Shown here in pieces: positions 24,104 to 33,650 of a stretch of DNA of 64,000 bases. Both the position numbers and the translations under genes were made by a program. The stretch is from Hymenobacter algoricola (GTDB lineage: Bacteria > Bacteroidota > Bacteroidia > Cytophagales > Hymenobacteraceae): contig NZ_BAABDH010000016.1 of assembly GCF_039539525.1 (NCBI RefSeq), positions 1 to 64,000 on the forward strand, written 5' to 3'. The notes under the pieces are model-generated. The model saw only the letters and a list, made by a program, of their open reading frames with translations, made no database searches and was not told where the DNA came from. The number at the start of each line of letters is the position of its first letter. Position 1 is the stretch's first letter.

Positions 24104-24655
24104 CTACACCGGCTCGGTGACCCCGCTGAAGGCAAACACCTCTTCCCGCAGAAACAGGCTGCCCTGCTGGCGCAGGATGGCCAGGTTGTCCACGGTAAGC
24201 TTGAGGTTGAAGGTCTGCTTGTTGAGGTACTGCAGCACCGGGCCCAGCAATTCGGGGGTGGTATCGTGCAGGGCCAGGGAAATGTGGGGCAGCCAGCAGT
24301 CGGGGCCGCTGAACTTGTCGGTGCGCAAACACAGCGGGGCCGTGGCCGCCACAATGCGCTGGTGCAGCTCGTTGAGCTCTTTGGTGCGCAGTACCGGAAT
24401 GTAGATGGTCGGATTCGGCCCCGGAAACACGCCCAGCCCGGTAGTGTGCACCGCAAAGGGCTTGGTGCTGCAGGCCACGTCGTGCAGCGCCTGGTGCAGC
24501 GCCGACAGCTTGCGCACCCCGGCCAGCTGGTAGGTGATGTGCGGCTCGGGCGTGGCCTGCACGTCGTCGATGCCGAATTCGGTTTCCAGACCCTTGATGA
24601 TCCGGTTGATGCGGGCCGCGTAGTGCGGGCTGAGCAGCGAGGTAATGGCGAGCAT
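24104..24655 (-). CDS. 2'-5' RNA ligase family protein (2H phosphoesterase)
   Basis: 183 residues with the two H-x-T/S motifs of the 2H phosphoesterase superfamily: PHITY near residue 39 and PHISLAL near residue 124, about 85 residues apart, each in a half of the symmetric fold. Relatives hydrolyse 2',3'-cyclic or 2'-5' phosphodiester bonds in RNA and nucleotides. The substrate is unknown. The protein has its own start just upstream of the domain. Confidence 0.85.
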   Translation of the reverse strand: MLAITSLLSPHYAARINRIIKGLETEFGIDDVQATPEPHITYQLAGVRKLSALHQALHDVACSTKPFAVHTTGLGVFPGPNPTIYIPVLRTKELNELHQRIVAATAPLCLRTDKFSGPDCWLPHISLALHDTTPELLGPVLQYLNKQTFNLKLTVDNLAILRQQGSLFLREEVFAFSGVTEPV

Positions 24656-24984
24656 AGGCGCTAAACTACGGAACCGCCCGCAGGGTTGGCCCGGCCGCGC
24701 ATTTGTTGGCCGCCCCCGGCCCGCCGGCCACCACGACTTGCGCCCGCACCGTCGAATGGGTCAGGAGCCGGCGGGTAAACCGGAACCGGAAAAGGCCCGG
24801 CCCGGAAAAGCAGAAACATTCGGCCCGCCCGCGGGTCTGGGTAATGGACGGGGGCCCGATTCAGCCGCTCTGCGGCGTAATTGCGTACCTTTCCTGAGTT
24901 GCCCCGCGCCGGCCCGCGAACTTTAGCGGTGCCGCGCCGGGTTTCATGTTTCCTTCCCAGGTCTTCTCTTTACCCCTCCGGCTT
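24656..24984. other. Intergenic region with a possible promoter
   Basis: 329 bp between divergent genes. Apparent frames here are GC-driven and have no domain. The only signal noticed is TACCTTTC around 24886-24893, resembling a -7 box, about 95 bp before the desaturase start. Confidence 0.4.
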
Positions 24985-25782
24985 ATGGCTATTCTGGCTT
25001 TTTTTCTGGCGCACTGGTACCTGTCGCTGTTCACGCAGTCGTTTTTTCAGCACCGCTACGCCGCCCACAAGATGTTCACCATGACGCGCTTCTGGGAGCG
25101 GTTTTTCTTCGGCATGACCTACGTGTGGCAGGGCTCCTCGTTTATGTCGCCGCGGGGCTACGCGCTGCTGCACCGCATGCACCACGCCTACTCCGACACC
25201 GAGCGGGACCCGCACTCCCCGCACTACTCGTCCAATGCCTTCACCATGATGTGGAAAACCCGCGGCATATACCAGGACGTGCTCTTTGGCCGCTCCAAGG
25301 AAGCCGGGCGCTTCGAGGGCGAGTACCCCGAGTGGCCGGCGCTGGAAGCCTTCGGCAACAAGTGGTATTCCCGGGTGGGCTGGGGCGCCTTCTACATCCT
25401 GTTCTACGTGCAGTTCGCCACCACCTGGTGGCAGTTTCTGCTGCTGCCGGTACACTTTTCGATGGGGGCCGTGCACGGCGCCATCGTCAACTGGGGCGGC
25501 CACAAGTACGGCTACCAGAACTTCGACAACAACGATAAGTCGCGCAACTCCCTGTTTTTCGACTTCCTCACCGGCGGCGAGCTGTTTCAGAACAACCACC
25601 ACAAGCTGCCCTCCCGGGTCAATTTCGGGGTGAAGTGGTGGGAGCTCGACCCTACGTACCCCGTTATCTGGACCCTGGACAAGGTGCGGGTTATCCGCCT
25701 CAAGCCCGCCAAGGCCGTCGGCACGGCGGCGGCCACCGCCTCCGCCACCCTGGAAGCGACGGGCGTCAGGGCCTGGGAGTAG
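24985..25782 (+). CDS. Acyl-CoA/fatty acid desaturase
   Basis: 265 residues, membrane di-iron desaturase. The three His boxes are HRYAAH (near residue 25), HRMHH (near residue 67) and QNNHHK (near residue 210), with membrane helices between the second and third. The enzyme would introduce a double bond in acyl chains, probably at delta-9, to adjust membrane fluidity. A start at 24946 would add 13 residues; 24985 (MAILAFFLAHWYL) is chosen because the first helix begins there. Confidence 0.87.
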   Translation: MAILAFFLAHWYLSLFTQSFFQHRYAAHKMFTMTRFWERFFFGMTYVWQGSSFMSPRGYALLHRMHHAYSDTERDPHSPHYSSNAFTMMWKTRGIYQDVLFGRSKEAGRFEGEYPEWPALEAFGNKWYSRVGWGAFYILFYVQFATTWWQFLLLPVHFSMGAVHGAIVNWGGHKYGYQNFDNNDKSRNSLFFDFLTGGELFQNNHHKLPSRVNFGVKWWELDPTYPVIWTLDKVRVIRLKPAKAVGTAAATASATLEATGVRAWE

Positions 25783-25899
25783 CCCTGAGGGCTGGTGCTG
25801 CTCTATTTAGCTGAAGGTCAGTTCGTAGTAAACGGCCTGCGGCTGCCAGGCTGAGGGAAGGAACTTTGTGGACTGAGCCGTGTTAAGCAGGCTTGTCCG

Positions 25900-25907
25900 T
25901 AAATTTG
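25900..25907 (+). promoter_or_regulatory. Probable -7 box upstream of 25970
   Basis: TAAATTTG matches TAnnTTTG, 63 bp before the start codon. No clear -33 element. Confidence 0.4.
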
Positions 25908-25969
25908 CGCTACGGTCAGGCGGCAGCTAAAGCTGCCGGCCTGATTTTTCTGGCGCGCCATTCTACCCC

Positions 25970-26332
25970 ATGTCTGAGCCTTTATTCGACGTTAACCTGC
26001 AGCACTTACCCGATGACTACCTCACGGGAGACTGGTGCGTCGCCAACCGCGTGCTGAACCAGGGCAACCCCGCCAGCAGCATGGCCCGGGCCACCCGCCT
26101 TTGCCTGCAGCCGGGGAGCGTGGAGGTGCAGCTGCCCGGCCCGCCCGATTCGGGCCACTGGCTCGTGCAGCGCGACGAGCTGCTGAGCCGCCCTTACCTG
26201 GAGCTGGAGCTGCTGCAGGAGTCCACCCGGGCCCTGATTACGCGGCTGCGGCGCTCTGCCGATGGCCTGGAAAGCCAGCTGGGTCTTTATTTTCAGTCGG
26301 GCATGGAGCTGCAGCTCACCCGCCCTTGTTAA
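25970..26332 (+). CDS. Hypothetical protein
   Basis: 120 residues, soluble, with no recognised domain. The middle part (SVEVQLPGPPDSGHWLVQRD) is predicted beta, the last third helical (LELELLQESTRALITRLRR). It lies 17 bp upstream of a PAS gene in the same direction and probably shares its transcript, so a role in the same signalling step is possible. Confidence 0.6.
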   Translation: MSEPLFDVNLQHLPDDYLTGDWCVANRVLNQGNPASSMARATRLCLQPGSVEVQLPGPPDSGHWLVQRDELLSRPYLELELLQESTRALITRLRRSADGLESQLGLYFQSGMELQLTRPC

Positions 26333-26349
26333 ACCCCGCGTCGAATAGC

Positions 26350-26892
26350 ATGAGTGCACCAACCCATTCCGCTCCCCACGAGGCCCTCCTGCGCCAGCAG
26401 GGCGAAGAGCAGTTCCACTTTCTGGCCGACTTCATCCCCCAGCTGGTCTGGTTTACGGATGCCACGGGCTACCACACATTCTTCAACCAGCGCTGGGTTG
26501 ACTTTACCGGCTACACCCTGGCCGACAGCGTGGGGCCCAATATGTGGAACAACCTGCTGCACCCCGACGACCAGGACCGGGCCCGGCGGGTGTGGGGCCA
26601 TTCGCTGGCTACGGGCGAGTTCTACGAAATAGAGTACCGCTTCAAAGCCAGAGACGGCTCCTACCGCTGGTTTCTGGGGCAGGCCCGCCCGCAGCACGAC
26701 GAGCAGGGCCGGATCCGGCAGTGGTTCGGCACCTGCACCGACATTCAGGAGCAGAAGGCAACCGAGCTGCAGCTGCGCCAGCGCGAGCAGGACCTGGAGC
26801 GCGCCTACGCCGACCTGGAGGTTAAGGTGACGTTCCGCACCCTGGGCCTGGAGCAGGAAGTGCGGGAGCTGCGCCAGCGCCTGGGCGAGTAG
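26350..26892 (+). CDS. Single-PAS protein
   Basis: 180 residues: one PAS-PAC domain (about 20-140) with FIPQLVWFTDATGYHTFFNQ, FEYEIEYR-like FYEIEYRFKARDGSYRWFLG and DIQEQK, then a C-terminal coiled coil (LEVKVTFRTLGLEQEVRELR). No output domain. The PAS resembles the second PAS of 15799-17121. The coiled coil recalls the start of a histidine kinase dimerisation helix, so it could be a truncated or stand-alone sensor that pairs with another kinase. Confidence 0.8.
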   Translation: MSAPTHSAPHEALLRQQGEEQFHFLADFIPQLVWFTDATGYHTFFNQRWVDFTGYTLADSVGPNMWNNLLHPDDQDRARRVWGHSLATGEFYEIEYRFKARDGSYRWFLGQARPQHDEQGRIRQWFGTCTDIQEQKATELQLRQREQDLERAYADLEVKVTFRTLGLEQEVRELRQRLGE

Positions 26893-27134
26893 AAACCCCG
26901 GAAATGATGCTGCAAAGAAGCTGGGCCGGTTGGCGCGGCTTTTTTTGTGCCTTTTTCCGCCCCCGGCCGCCCCCGGCTGCCGGCTGCTTAAACCTGCGGC
27001 GCCCAAACGGGTACATGCAGAAGCCTGTGCCCGCGCCAGCCGCGGCCGGGCTCCCGGCGCCGACTTGCCGCCGCGTGGGCAACCGCCCTGCCGGGGTCTT
27101 GCGTTAAGGGATTTTTTAGCTTCTAGTCTGCTCC

Positions 27135-29327
27135 GTGGCTTTGTCTTCGTCGCCTATTTCTGCTCCGATCCAGGCCTCGCCCCCGACGCCCGCCCCGCCC
27201 CGGTGGTGGCGCTGGGTGGGCGGCCTGCTGCTGGTGCTGACGGCCCTGGTGCTGGCCGCCCTGCTGCTGCTCGACCCATGGCTGCGGCGTACGCTGGAAG
27301 AACAGGTCGCCCGGCGCAGCCAGGGCCGGTATCAGCTGCGCATTGGCACCCTGCACACCAGCCTGTGGCAGCGCTCCATCCGTCTGAGCCGCCTGCGGCT
27401 GCGGCCGGCCCAAGATCCGCGGCTCTGGACCGACACCACGGCCCTGTCCCGCCTGCTGGCTGATGTCGGGGAGCTGCGCATTTCGGGCGTGGGCTTGTGG
27501 GCCGCTCTGCGCCGGCAGCAAATCCCCGTCGACAGCGTGGTAGTAGCTGGCGTAACGCTGCGGCTACTCGACCTGCCCGCCACGAAAGTCGCCGGCCAGC
27601 CTTTGCACGAGCGGCTGCCGGCCCGGGTTCCGGGGCTGGCTATCGGCTACCTGGGCGTGCGGAAGCTGCAGGCGGCCTACGGCGCCGGCCGCCGGCCCGA
27701 GGTGAGCTTGCGGGAGGGCACCGTCACGGCCCGGGACGTCCTGCTCAGCGCGGCCGGGGCGGCCGACACTCAGCGCCTGGGCTACGCCCGCACGGTGCTG
27801 CTGCGCGTGGCCGGCGTGGCCGCCCGCAGCGTGCTCGACCATGAAGTAGTGCTGGGCCACGGACAGTTTTCTTCGGCCCGGCAGCTGCTCACGCTGGACG
27901 CGCTGCGGCTGCGCTCCTGGCGGCCGCCGGGCCGGCGCCAGCGGCTGCCCCAGCTCAACCTGACCCTGGCCCAGCTCCGGCTGACGGGCCTGCAGCCGAC
28001 GAGCCTGGCCCGCCGCCGCCTGTCGCTCGACTCGCTGCTGATCCGGCAGCCCCACCTCACCTTCACGCCCCCGCGCCAGGCTCCGCCGCCTGTGTATCAG
28101 CTGGTAGCGCCTTACCTGAACCGGCTCACCCTGGCCCACGTCCGCCTCACCGGCGGCTACGTGCGCGTTGCCGGGATGGCGGCGGCTCCCACGGTGCGCC
28201 GCATTGCCCTCACCGGCACCGACCTGCGGATTGATAAAGCGGCGGCCGCCGACCCCAAGCGGGTGCTGTACGCCCATGCCTGGCAGCTGCGCACCGGCCT
28301 CACCACGGCCCGCCTGAGCCCGCCGGTGTACCGGGGCGGCTACCAGGCCCTGAACCTGGACACGAAAACCGGCCGCCTGCAGCTGGAGGAAGCCTTTTTG
28401 CTGCCCACCATGTCGGCGACGGCCGTGAACCGCTACAAGGGGCACCAGTCGCCCAACATCACCCTGCGGCTGCCCCGGCTGCAGGCCACGGGGCTCGACT
28501 TCGCGGCCCTCGATCAGCGGGGCGCGGTGCTGGCCGGCCAGGTAACGCTGAGCCGGCTGCAGGTCCTTGTCGACGGCGACGGCCGCTTCCCGCTGAATCC
28601 GACGCCGTCCATCGTGACGCCCGAGCGCCTGGGGAAGCTGCCGCTGCGGCTCAATGTGCGGCGCATCCGCATTGCGGATGCCACGGTGCGCACCAACTAC
28701 CTCTCGCCCAGCAGTGGGCGCCAGGGGACGCTGACGTTTAACCGCCTCAACGGGACGCTGACCAACATCACCAACGACCCGCGCCTGATGTCGGCGGCGC
28801 AGCCGGCCGTGGTCCGGGCCTCCGGCTACATTGCCAACCGCTGGCGGGCCGACCTGCAGATCTGGCTGCCCCTGCTTGACCCCAACGGCACGCACTGGGG
28901 CCGGGCCACCTTCGGCCCCGGTTCCATCACGCTGCTCAACTCCATGACCGAGCCCAGCCGCAACGTGCGCTTCGCCCGCGGCAACGTGCAGCAGGCCACC
29001 ATCGGGTTCCGGGCCAACCGCCGGCAGATCACGGGTACCATGCGGGCGCAGTACTCCGATTTGAAGCTGGAGCTGCTCAGTCCCAAGGGCGGGGCCGACC
29101 GCAAAACGCTGTTCACCAAAATCGGGACCTCGCTGCTCAACGGCGTGGTGGTGCGGGACGAGAATCCGCGCCGCGACGAGGGCCGGCTCAAGGTCGGCGA
29201 CATGACCAGCCGGCGGGAGCTGCGGGTGTCGGCGCTTTCGCTGTGGCGGCAGGGGCTGGTCAGCGGCCTGCTCAACAGCATCGGGGCCCCGAAGAAGCTG
29301 GCCCGGAAAATCAGTGAGCAGCAGTAA
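27135..29327 (+). CDS. AsmA-like membrane-anchored protein
   Basis: 730 residues: a cytoplasmic Pro-rich N terminus, one membrane helix (about 25-50, GGLLLVLTALVLAALLLL), then a long periplasmic part rich in beta strands with repeated LxLxxLRLTG-type units. LEEQVARRSQGRYQLRIGTL and the layout are typical of AsmA/DUF748-type proteins, which are thought to bridge the periplasm for lipid transport or membrane assembly. Assignment is by architecture rather than a clear motif. The GTG at 27135 is the start. Confidence 0.6.
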   Translation: MALSSSPISAPIQASPPTPAPPRWWRWVGGLLLVLTALVLAALLLLDPWLRRTLEEQVARRSQGRYQLRIGTLHTSLWQRSIRLSRLRLRPAQDPRLWTDTTALSRLLADVGELRISGVGLWAALRRQQIPVDSVVVAGVTLRLLDLPATKVAGQPLHERLPARVPGLAIGYLGVRKLQAAYGAGRRPEVSLREGTVTARDVLLSAAGAADTQRLGYARTVLLRVAGVAARSVLDHEVVLGHGQFSSARQLLTLDALRLRSWRPPGRRQRLPQLNLTLAQLRLTGLQPTSLARRRLSLDSLLIRQPHLTFTPPRQAPPPVYQLVAPYLNRLTLAHVRLTGGYVRVAGMAAAPTVRRIALTGTDLRIDKAAAADPKRVLYAHAWQLRTGLTTARLSPPVYRGGYQALNLDTKTGRLQLEEAFLLPTMSATAVNRYKGHQSPNITLRLPRLQATGLDFAALDQRGAVLAGQVTLSRLQVLVDGDGRFPLNPTPSIVTPERLGKLPLRLNVRRIRIADATVRTNYLSPSSGRQGTLTFNRLNGTLTNITNDPRLMSAAQPAVVRASGYIANRWRADLQIWLPLLDPNGTHWGRATFGPGSITLLNSMTEPSRNVRFARGNVQQATIGFRANRRQITGTMRAQYSDLKLELLSPKGGADRKTLFTKIGTSLLNGVVVRDENPRRDEGRLKVGDMTSRRELRVSALSLWRQGLVSGLLNSIGAPKKLARKISEQQ

Positions 29328-29344
29328 GTAGCTATCCGAATTGG

Positions 29345-29365
29345 GCGTCATGCGGAGCATGACGC
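29345..29365. repeat. Short hairpin after the AsmA-like gene
   Basis: GCGTCATGC / GCATGACGC, a 9-bp perfect stem with a 3-nt loop, 18 bp after the stop codon. It may act as a terminator but has no T-run. Confidence 0.5.
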
Positions 29366-29449
29366 TCTGATTTAGGGCCTATCAGGACAGGCTCTAAGCC
29401 AAACTTTCCCGGCTCCGGGCCGTTGTCTGCAAGCTTTTACGCCCCGCCA

Positions 29450-29623
29450 ATGTCCCCTCTTCCCGCCAAGCTCACCAAGGGCAACCTGCCCACCAAGATC
29501 TGCCTGACTTGCGGCCGCCCCTTCGAGTACCGCAAGAAGTGGCGCGCCTGCTGGGATGAGGTGAAGTACTGCGGCGAGAAGTGCCAGCGCAACAAGCCCC
29601 GCACCCCGGCCGCCGCTTCCTGA
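29450..29623 (+). CDS. DUF2256 zinc-ribbon protein
   Basis: 57 residues. LPTKICLTCGRPFEYRKKW followed by WDEVKYCGEKC is the DUF2256 signature, with Cys pairs likely binding zinc. The size is typical of the family, and the function is unknown. The ATG at 29450 (MSPLPAK) is chosen over the upstream extension. Confidence 0.85.
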   Translation: MSPLPAKLTKGNLPTKICLTCGRPFEYRKKWRACWDEVKYCGEKCQRNKPRTPAAAS

Positions 29624-29687
29624 AGCCGGGCGCTGTGGGGGCTGGGAAAGTGCCCGGCCGGCCCTATCTTACCCCAAAATTCCCGCT

Positions 29688-31328
29688 ATGAACCGAAGAC
29701 TATTCCTGCGCAACGGCAGCCTGGCCGGCGTGGCCCTGTCCACTCTCTCGCTGAGCGCCTGCACCGCCCCCACCCAGGATTCGGCCTCCGCGCCGGTGGC
29801 CGGCGGCCCCGACGACGACGCCACCACCAAGGTCTTTGAGCTCAGCGAGGCCACGGTAGCCCAGCTGCAGGAAAAGATGCAGAGCGGCCAGGCCACGGCC
29901 CGTTCCCTGGCGGAGCTGTACCTGGGGCGCATCAGGGCCATCGACCAGGCCGGGCCGAAGCTGAACTCGGTTATCGAGCTCAACCCCGATGCGCTGACCC
30001 TGGCCGACGCGCTGGACCAGGAGCGCAAGGCCGGCAAGGTGCGCGGCCCCCTGCACGGCATTCCGGTGCTCATCAAGGACAACATCGACACGGCCGACCA
30101 GCTGCACACCACCGCCGGCTCGCTGGCCCTGGCCGGGCACCGGGCGGCGCAGGATGCCTTTATCGTGCAGAAGCTGCGGGCCGCCGGGGCGGTGCTGCTG
30201 GGCAAGACCAACCTGAGCGAGTGGGCCAACTTCCGCTCCACGCGCAGCACCAGCGGCTGGAGCAGCCGCGGCGGTCAGACCAAGAACCCCTACATCCTGG
30301 ACCGCACGCCCAGCGGCAGCAGCGCCGGCTCGGGGGCGGCCGTGGCCGCCAACCTGTGCGCGCTGGCCATCGGCACCGAAACCGACGGCTCGGTAGTGTC
30401 GCCGGCCTCGTGCTGCGGCATCGTGGGGGTGAAGCCCACCGTGGGCCTGCTCAGCCGCGCGGGCATCATCCCGATTTCGGCCACCCAGGATACGGCCGGC
30501 CCCATGGCCCGCACCGTGCGCGACGCCGCCATCCTGCTCGGGGCCCTGACCGGCGAAGACCCCGCCGACGCCGTCACCAGGGAAAGCGCGGGCAAAGCCG
30601 CCGCCGACTACACCACCTTCCTCACGCCCGGGGCCCTGCGGGGCCAGCGCCTGGGGGTGGAGAAAAACCACCTGAAGGGCTCTTCCGACGCCGTTGCCCT
30701 GCTGCAGGCCGCCCTGACCGTGCTCCGGGCCCAGGGGGCTACCATCGTGGAAGTGGAGGTCGAGAAGCGCATCGACCCGCTGGGGCAGGCCGAGTACGAC
30801 GTGCTGCTCTACGAGTTCAAGGACGGCGTCAACCAGTACCTGGCCACGGCCCAGGCCCCGGTCAAAACCCTGGCCGACGTCATTGCCTACAACGCCCAGA
30901 ATAAGGCCAAGGCCATGCCTTTCTTTCAGCAGGAAATCCTGGAAGACTCCCAGAAGCTGGAGGGCCTGAGCAGTCCGAAGTTCGTGGCCGCCCGGCGCAA
31001 GTCGCACGAGGGCGCGCGGCAGGTGCTGGATGCGGTGCTGCGCGACAACAAGGTTGCCGCGCTGGTCGCCATTACCACCGGCCCCGCCCGCTGCATCGAC
31101 CTGATCAACGGCGACGGGGGCGGCGGCCCGGGCTTTTCCTCCCCCGCGGCCATGGCCGGCTACCCCCACGTGACGGTGCCCATGGGCCTGGCCCACGGCC
31201 TGCCGGTGGGGCTGTCGTTTGTGGGCGGACCCTACACCGAGGGGCCGCTGCTGGGGCTGGCCTACGCCTACGAGCAGGCGTCGAGGCTGCGCGCCGTGCC
31301 CGGGTTTAAGACCCCGTTTGTGGGCTAG
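29688..31328 (+). CDS. Amidase-signature enzyme, exported
   Basis: 546 residues. The N terminus MNRRLFLRNGSLAGVALSTL has a twin-Arg-like start followed by LSLSAC, suggesting Tat or lipoprotein export. The amidase domain has the Ser-cisSer-Lys triad: Lys in VLIKDNIDT, the Gly/Ser-rich PSGSSAGSGAAVAA and GSVVSPAS. Comparable enzymes hydrolyse amides or peptide amides. Members of this exported Bacteroidota group are annotated only as amidases, and the substrate is unknown. Confidence 0.88.
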   Translation: MNRRLFLRNGSLAGVALSTLSLSACTAPTQDSASAPVAGGPDDDATTKVFELSEATVAQLQEKMQSGQATARSLAELYLGRIRAIDQAGPKLNSVIELNPDALTLADALDQERKAGKVRGPLHGIPVLIKDNIDTADQLHTTAGSLALAGHRAAQDAFIVQKLRAAGAVLLGKTNLSEWANFRSTRSTSGWSSRGGQTKNPYILDRTPSGSSAGSGAAVAANLCALAIGTETDGSVVSPASCCGIVGVKPTVGLLSRAGIIPISATQDTAGPMARTVRDAAILLGALTGEDPADAVTRESAGKAAADYTTFLTPGALRGQRLGVEKNHLKGSSDAVALLQAALTVLRAQGATIVEVEVEKRIDPLGQAEYDVLLYEFKDGVNQYLATAQAPVKTLADVIAYNAQNKAKAMPFFQQEILEDSQKLEGLSSPKFVAARRKSHEGARQVLDAVLRDNKVAALVAITTGPARCIDLINGDGGGGPGFSSPAAMAGYPHVTVPMGLAHGLPVGLSFVGGPYTEGPLLGLAYAYEQASRLRAVPGFKTPFVG

Positions 31329-31356
31329 GAGCGGGGCCGCCTTGAACCTGAACCAG

Positions 31357-31364
31357 TATCTTTG
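31357..31364 (+). promoter_or_regulatory. Probable -7 box of the Uma2 gene
   Basis: TATCTTTG, an exact TAnnTTTG match, 25 bp before the ATG at 31389. Its position argues against the TTG start inside it at 31362. Confidence 0.5.
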
Positions 31365-31388
31365 CCCACTACCCTTGAGCCGTTGAGT

Positions 31389-31988
31389 ATGCCGCCCATC
31401 ACCCAGCTTTCCCAACTCGACCTGACCCGGCGCTACACCTACGCCGACTACCTGACCTGGCAGCTGACCGACTGGGTGGAGCTGATCCGGGGCCGCATCC
31501 GCCTGATGAGCCCCGCACCCCGGCGGCAGCACCAGGATATCACCCGCAACATTGAGTTTCCGATCATGCAGTTTCTGCGGGGCAAGTCCTGCCGGATGTA
31601 CCACGCGCCCTTCGACGTGCGCCTGAGCCGGACCACGCCCAACGGCGACGCGAGCATTGAAACGGTGGTGCAGCCGGACGTGTGCGTGATTTGCGACCCG
31701 GCCAAGCTGGATGAGCGGGGCTGCCTGGGTGCGCCCGACTGGATTATCGAAATCCTGAGCCCCGGCAACGTGGCCCGCGACACCAAGGAGAAGTTCGACC
31801 TCTACGAGGAAGTAGGAGTACGCGAGTACTGGATGGTGACGCCCGAGCAGAAAAACGTGGTGGTGTACCTGCTGGCCGACGACGGCCGCTACCAGCTGCG
31901 TGGCGAATTCTACACGCCCGGCCTGATTCCGGTGGCGACCCTGCCCGAATTGCAGATTGAGTGGGCGGAGGTGTTTGAGGAAATGTAG
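31389..31988 (+). CDS. Uma2 family endonuclease-like protein
   Basis: 199 residues of the Uma2/DUF820 family, a PD-(D/E)XK nuclease fold. YTYADYLTWQ and ELIRGRIRLMSPAP open the domain; VVQPDVCVICD (Asp) and PDWIIEILSPGN (Glu) with KFDLYEEVGVREYWMV provide the D...ExK-type site. The family is very abundant in cyanobacteria and Bacteroidota, with no confirmed biological role. Start at 31389, downstream of the -7 box. Confidence 0.87.
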   Translation: MPPITQLSQLDLTRRYTYADYLTWQLTDWVELIRGRIRLMSPAPRRQHQDITRNIEFPIMQFLRGKSCRMYHAPFDVRLSRTTPNGDASIETVVQPDVCVICDPAKLDERGCLGAPDWIIEILSPGNVARDTKEKFDLYEEVGVREYWMVTPEQKNVVVYLLADDGRYQLRGEFYTPGLIPVATLPELQIEWAEVFEEM

Positions 31989-32002
31989 GGCCGGCGGGCC
32001 AC

Positions 32003-32542
32003 TCAGGGAATAAACTGCTGGGTCAGGCCGGTGATGACGCCGTCTTTGGTTTCGACGATAAAGGGCGTGGACCGGAAGAAGTCGGGGCTCTGGGCCCGCA
32101 GCTCGGCGGGGGTGGTCAGGTACTGCCGCAGCTCCCCCGACTGGCGCCAGAGCCGGATGACGGCCGTGGCGCTCAGCGGGAGGGTGCGCGGGCTGGGCGT
32201 GTCGTTGATGATGTAGTAGTCGTTGAATACGGAGTACACCGTGTCGCCCTTCACTACTTCGGCCAGGGCATCGCCGCGGCGGCGGGCGGCGGCCACGGCG
32301 GCCTTACCATCCAGAAACTGAATGTAGTCGACGCTGGCGTAGTACTGGCCCTGGCGCTGGGAGAAGCGGCGCAGGTAGCCGTGGCTGCGGGCCGTGGCGC
32401 CCACGGCTTCGGTAGCGGAGGTTTCGCTTTTCAGGGTGGCCGGGATTCGCTCTTCGTAGCTGACCGCGCCCGCCGATTCCTGCTCGGAGCGGCAGGCAGC
32501 CAGGGTCAGGAGCAGCGCGGCGGCAAAGGTTGGGTACTTCAT
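32003..32542 (-). CDS. Hypothetical lipoprotein
   Basis: 179 residues. MKYPTFAAALLLTLAACRSE has the lipobox TLAAC (Cys17). The mature part is mixed alpha/beta, with GQYYASVDYIQFLDGKAA and a final SPDFFRSTPFIVETKDGVITG typical of secreted small binding domains, but no family is recognised. The ATG at 32542 starts the signal peptide; the longer frame is excluded. The 223-bp gap to the next gene shows nothing else. Confidence 0.68.
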   Translation of the reverse strand: MKYPTFAAALLLTLAACRSEQESAGAVSYEERIPATLKSETSATEAVGATARSHGYLRRFSQRQGQYYASVDYIQFLDGKAAVAAARRRGDALAEVVKGDTVYSVFNDYYIINDTPSPRTLPLSATAVIRLWRQSGELRQYLTTPAELRAQSPDFFRSTPFIVETKDGVITGLTQQFIP

Positions 32543-32765
32543 GGGAAGGTGTACGCGGGGCGCCAAGGGCGGTTGGAGGCCGGGCCGGCCGGCCCGATGC
32601 GCAAAAGTAGCCGCCACCACCCAAACCCCGGCGGCCAGCAGCCGAAAAGCGCATAAGCAAGCCGCAGAGCCCGTGGCGCCGCAAGAAACGCCGGCGGGCC
32701 GGGGCCGCCGGCAGGGCGCCGGAAGGTCGGGTGAAGCTCGGGACTACGGGCCGGGCGGCGGGGGG

Positions 32766-33482
32766 CTACCCGGCCAGGACCTCCGTCAGGGTGCGGTTGA
32801 GCAGGCCGGTCAGGTGGCCCGCTTCCTGGTGAATGGCGGCCGTAGCCACCGCATTGCCCCACGCATCGACGGCCGAGCCGGTACTGCCGATTTCGGCCAG
32901 CAGCGTCAGGCTGTGAATCAGGGCGGGGATGGTGAGCTGGGCCTGCTCGCGTGAGGAGGCGGGCTGCGCCTGGGTCAGGCCCGCAAGGCGCAGCTCCAGC
33001 AGCAGCATCACGGTGGCGGCCAGGTGCTGGAGCAGGGCCTGCTCATCCGCCGAAAACGTGCGGGCCTTCCGGTCGATAACGCACAGGGCCCCGATGTTGA
33101 AGCCCTCGGGCGTGCGCAAAGGCTGGCCGGCGTAAAACTGCAGGTTCAGGGCCTGCAGCGCCTGGGGCTCAACCAGGGCGCAGGGACGGGCCTGCAGGTC
33201 TTCAAATACCGTGACCTCATCGTGTAGAACCGCCACCGAGCACAGGCTCTGGGTCCGGGCTACCTGGCGGACACCGGGCAGGCCGAACTGCGCCTTGAGC
33301 CAGACGCTGCCTTCGGCCACCAACGAAACCAGCGCAATGGGGGCGCCAAACAGCTTGGCCGTCAGGGTGGTGAGCTCATCGAACAGCCCTTCCGGCGCCG
33401 TACCCACAATTTCGTAGCGGCTCAGAGCGCGCAGACGGTCCTCATCGTTGCCGGGAATCAGGGATAGACGGGAAAGCGGCAT
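32766..33482 (-). CDS. GAF domain protein
   Basis: 238 residues. One GAF domain fills residues 25-165: FDELTTLTAKLFGAPIALVS, the Cys/Val pocket region CSVAVLHDEVTVFEDL and the FYAGQPLRTPEGFNIGALCV core typical of free-standing GAF domains in Bacteroidota. The C-terminal 70 residues are helical without an enzymatic motif. It presumably binds a small ligand and signals through an unknown partner. Confidence 0.83.
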   Translation of the reverse strand: MPLSRLSLIPGNDEDRLRALSRYEIVGTAPEGLFDELTTLTAKLFGAPIALVSLVAEGSVWLKAQFGLPGVRQVARTQSLCSVAVLHDEVTVFEDLQARPCALVEPQALQALNLQFYAGQPLRTPEGFNIGALCVIDRKARTFSADEQALLQHLAATVMLLLELRLAGLTQAQPASSREQAQLTIPALIHSLTLLAEIGSTGSAVDAWGNAVATAAIHQEAGHLTGLLNRTLTEVLAG

Positions 33483-33650
33483 TGAGGGTAAATACGGATG
33501 GCGTCCGGGTTTCTACGGATGGTAGTCGGGAAGGATGACTAGGTTTTACCGTATGTTTTGCGGATAGAGTAGGGCGCTGCCGGCACTGGCGGGCCTGGGG
33601 CCGCTTATAACTATCTGGGCCGGCCAACTTATTGCCTCAACCGAATGAGT

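Noticed and set aside
24645..24926. Short frames upstream of the desaturase gene
   Set aside because: Arg/Pro-rich GC noise without start context or family likeness.
29700..31604. 634-codon open frame antisense to the amidase gene
   Set aside because: No domain features; low-complexity Gly/His/Gln composition typical of antisense GC shadows.
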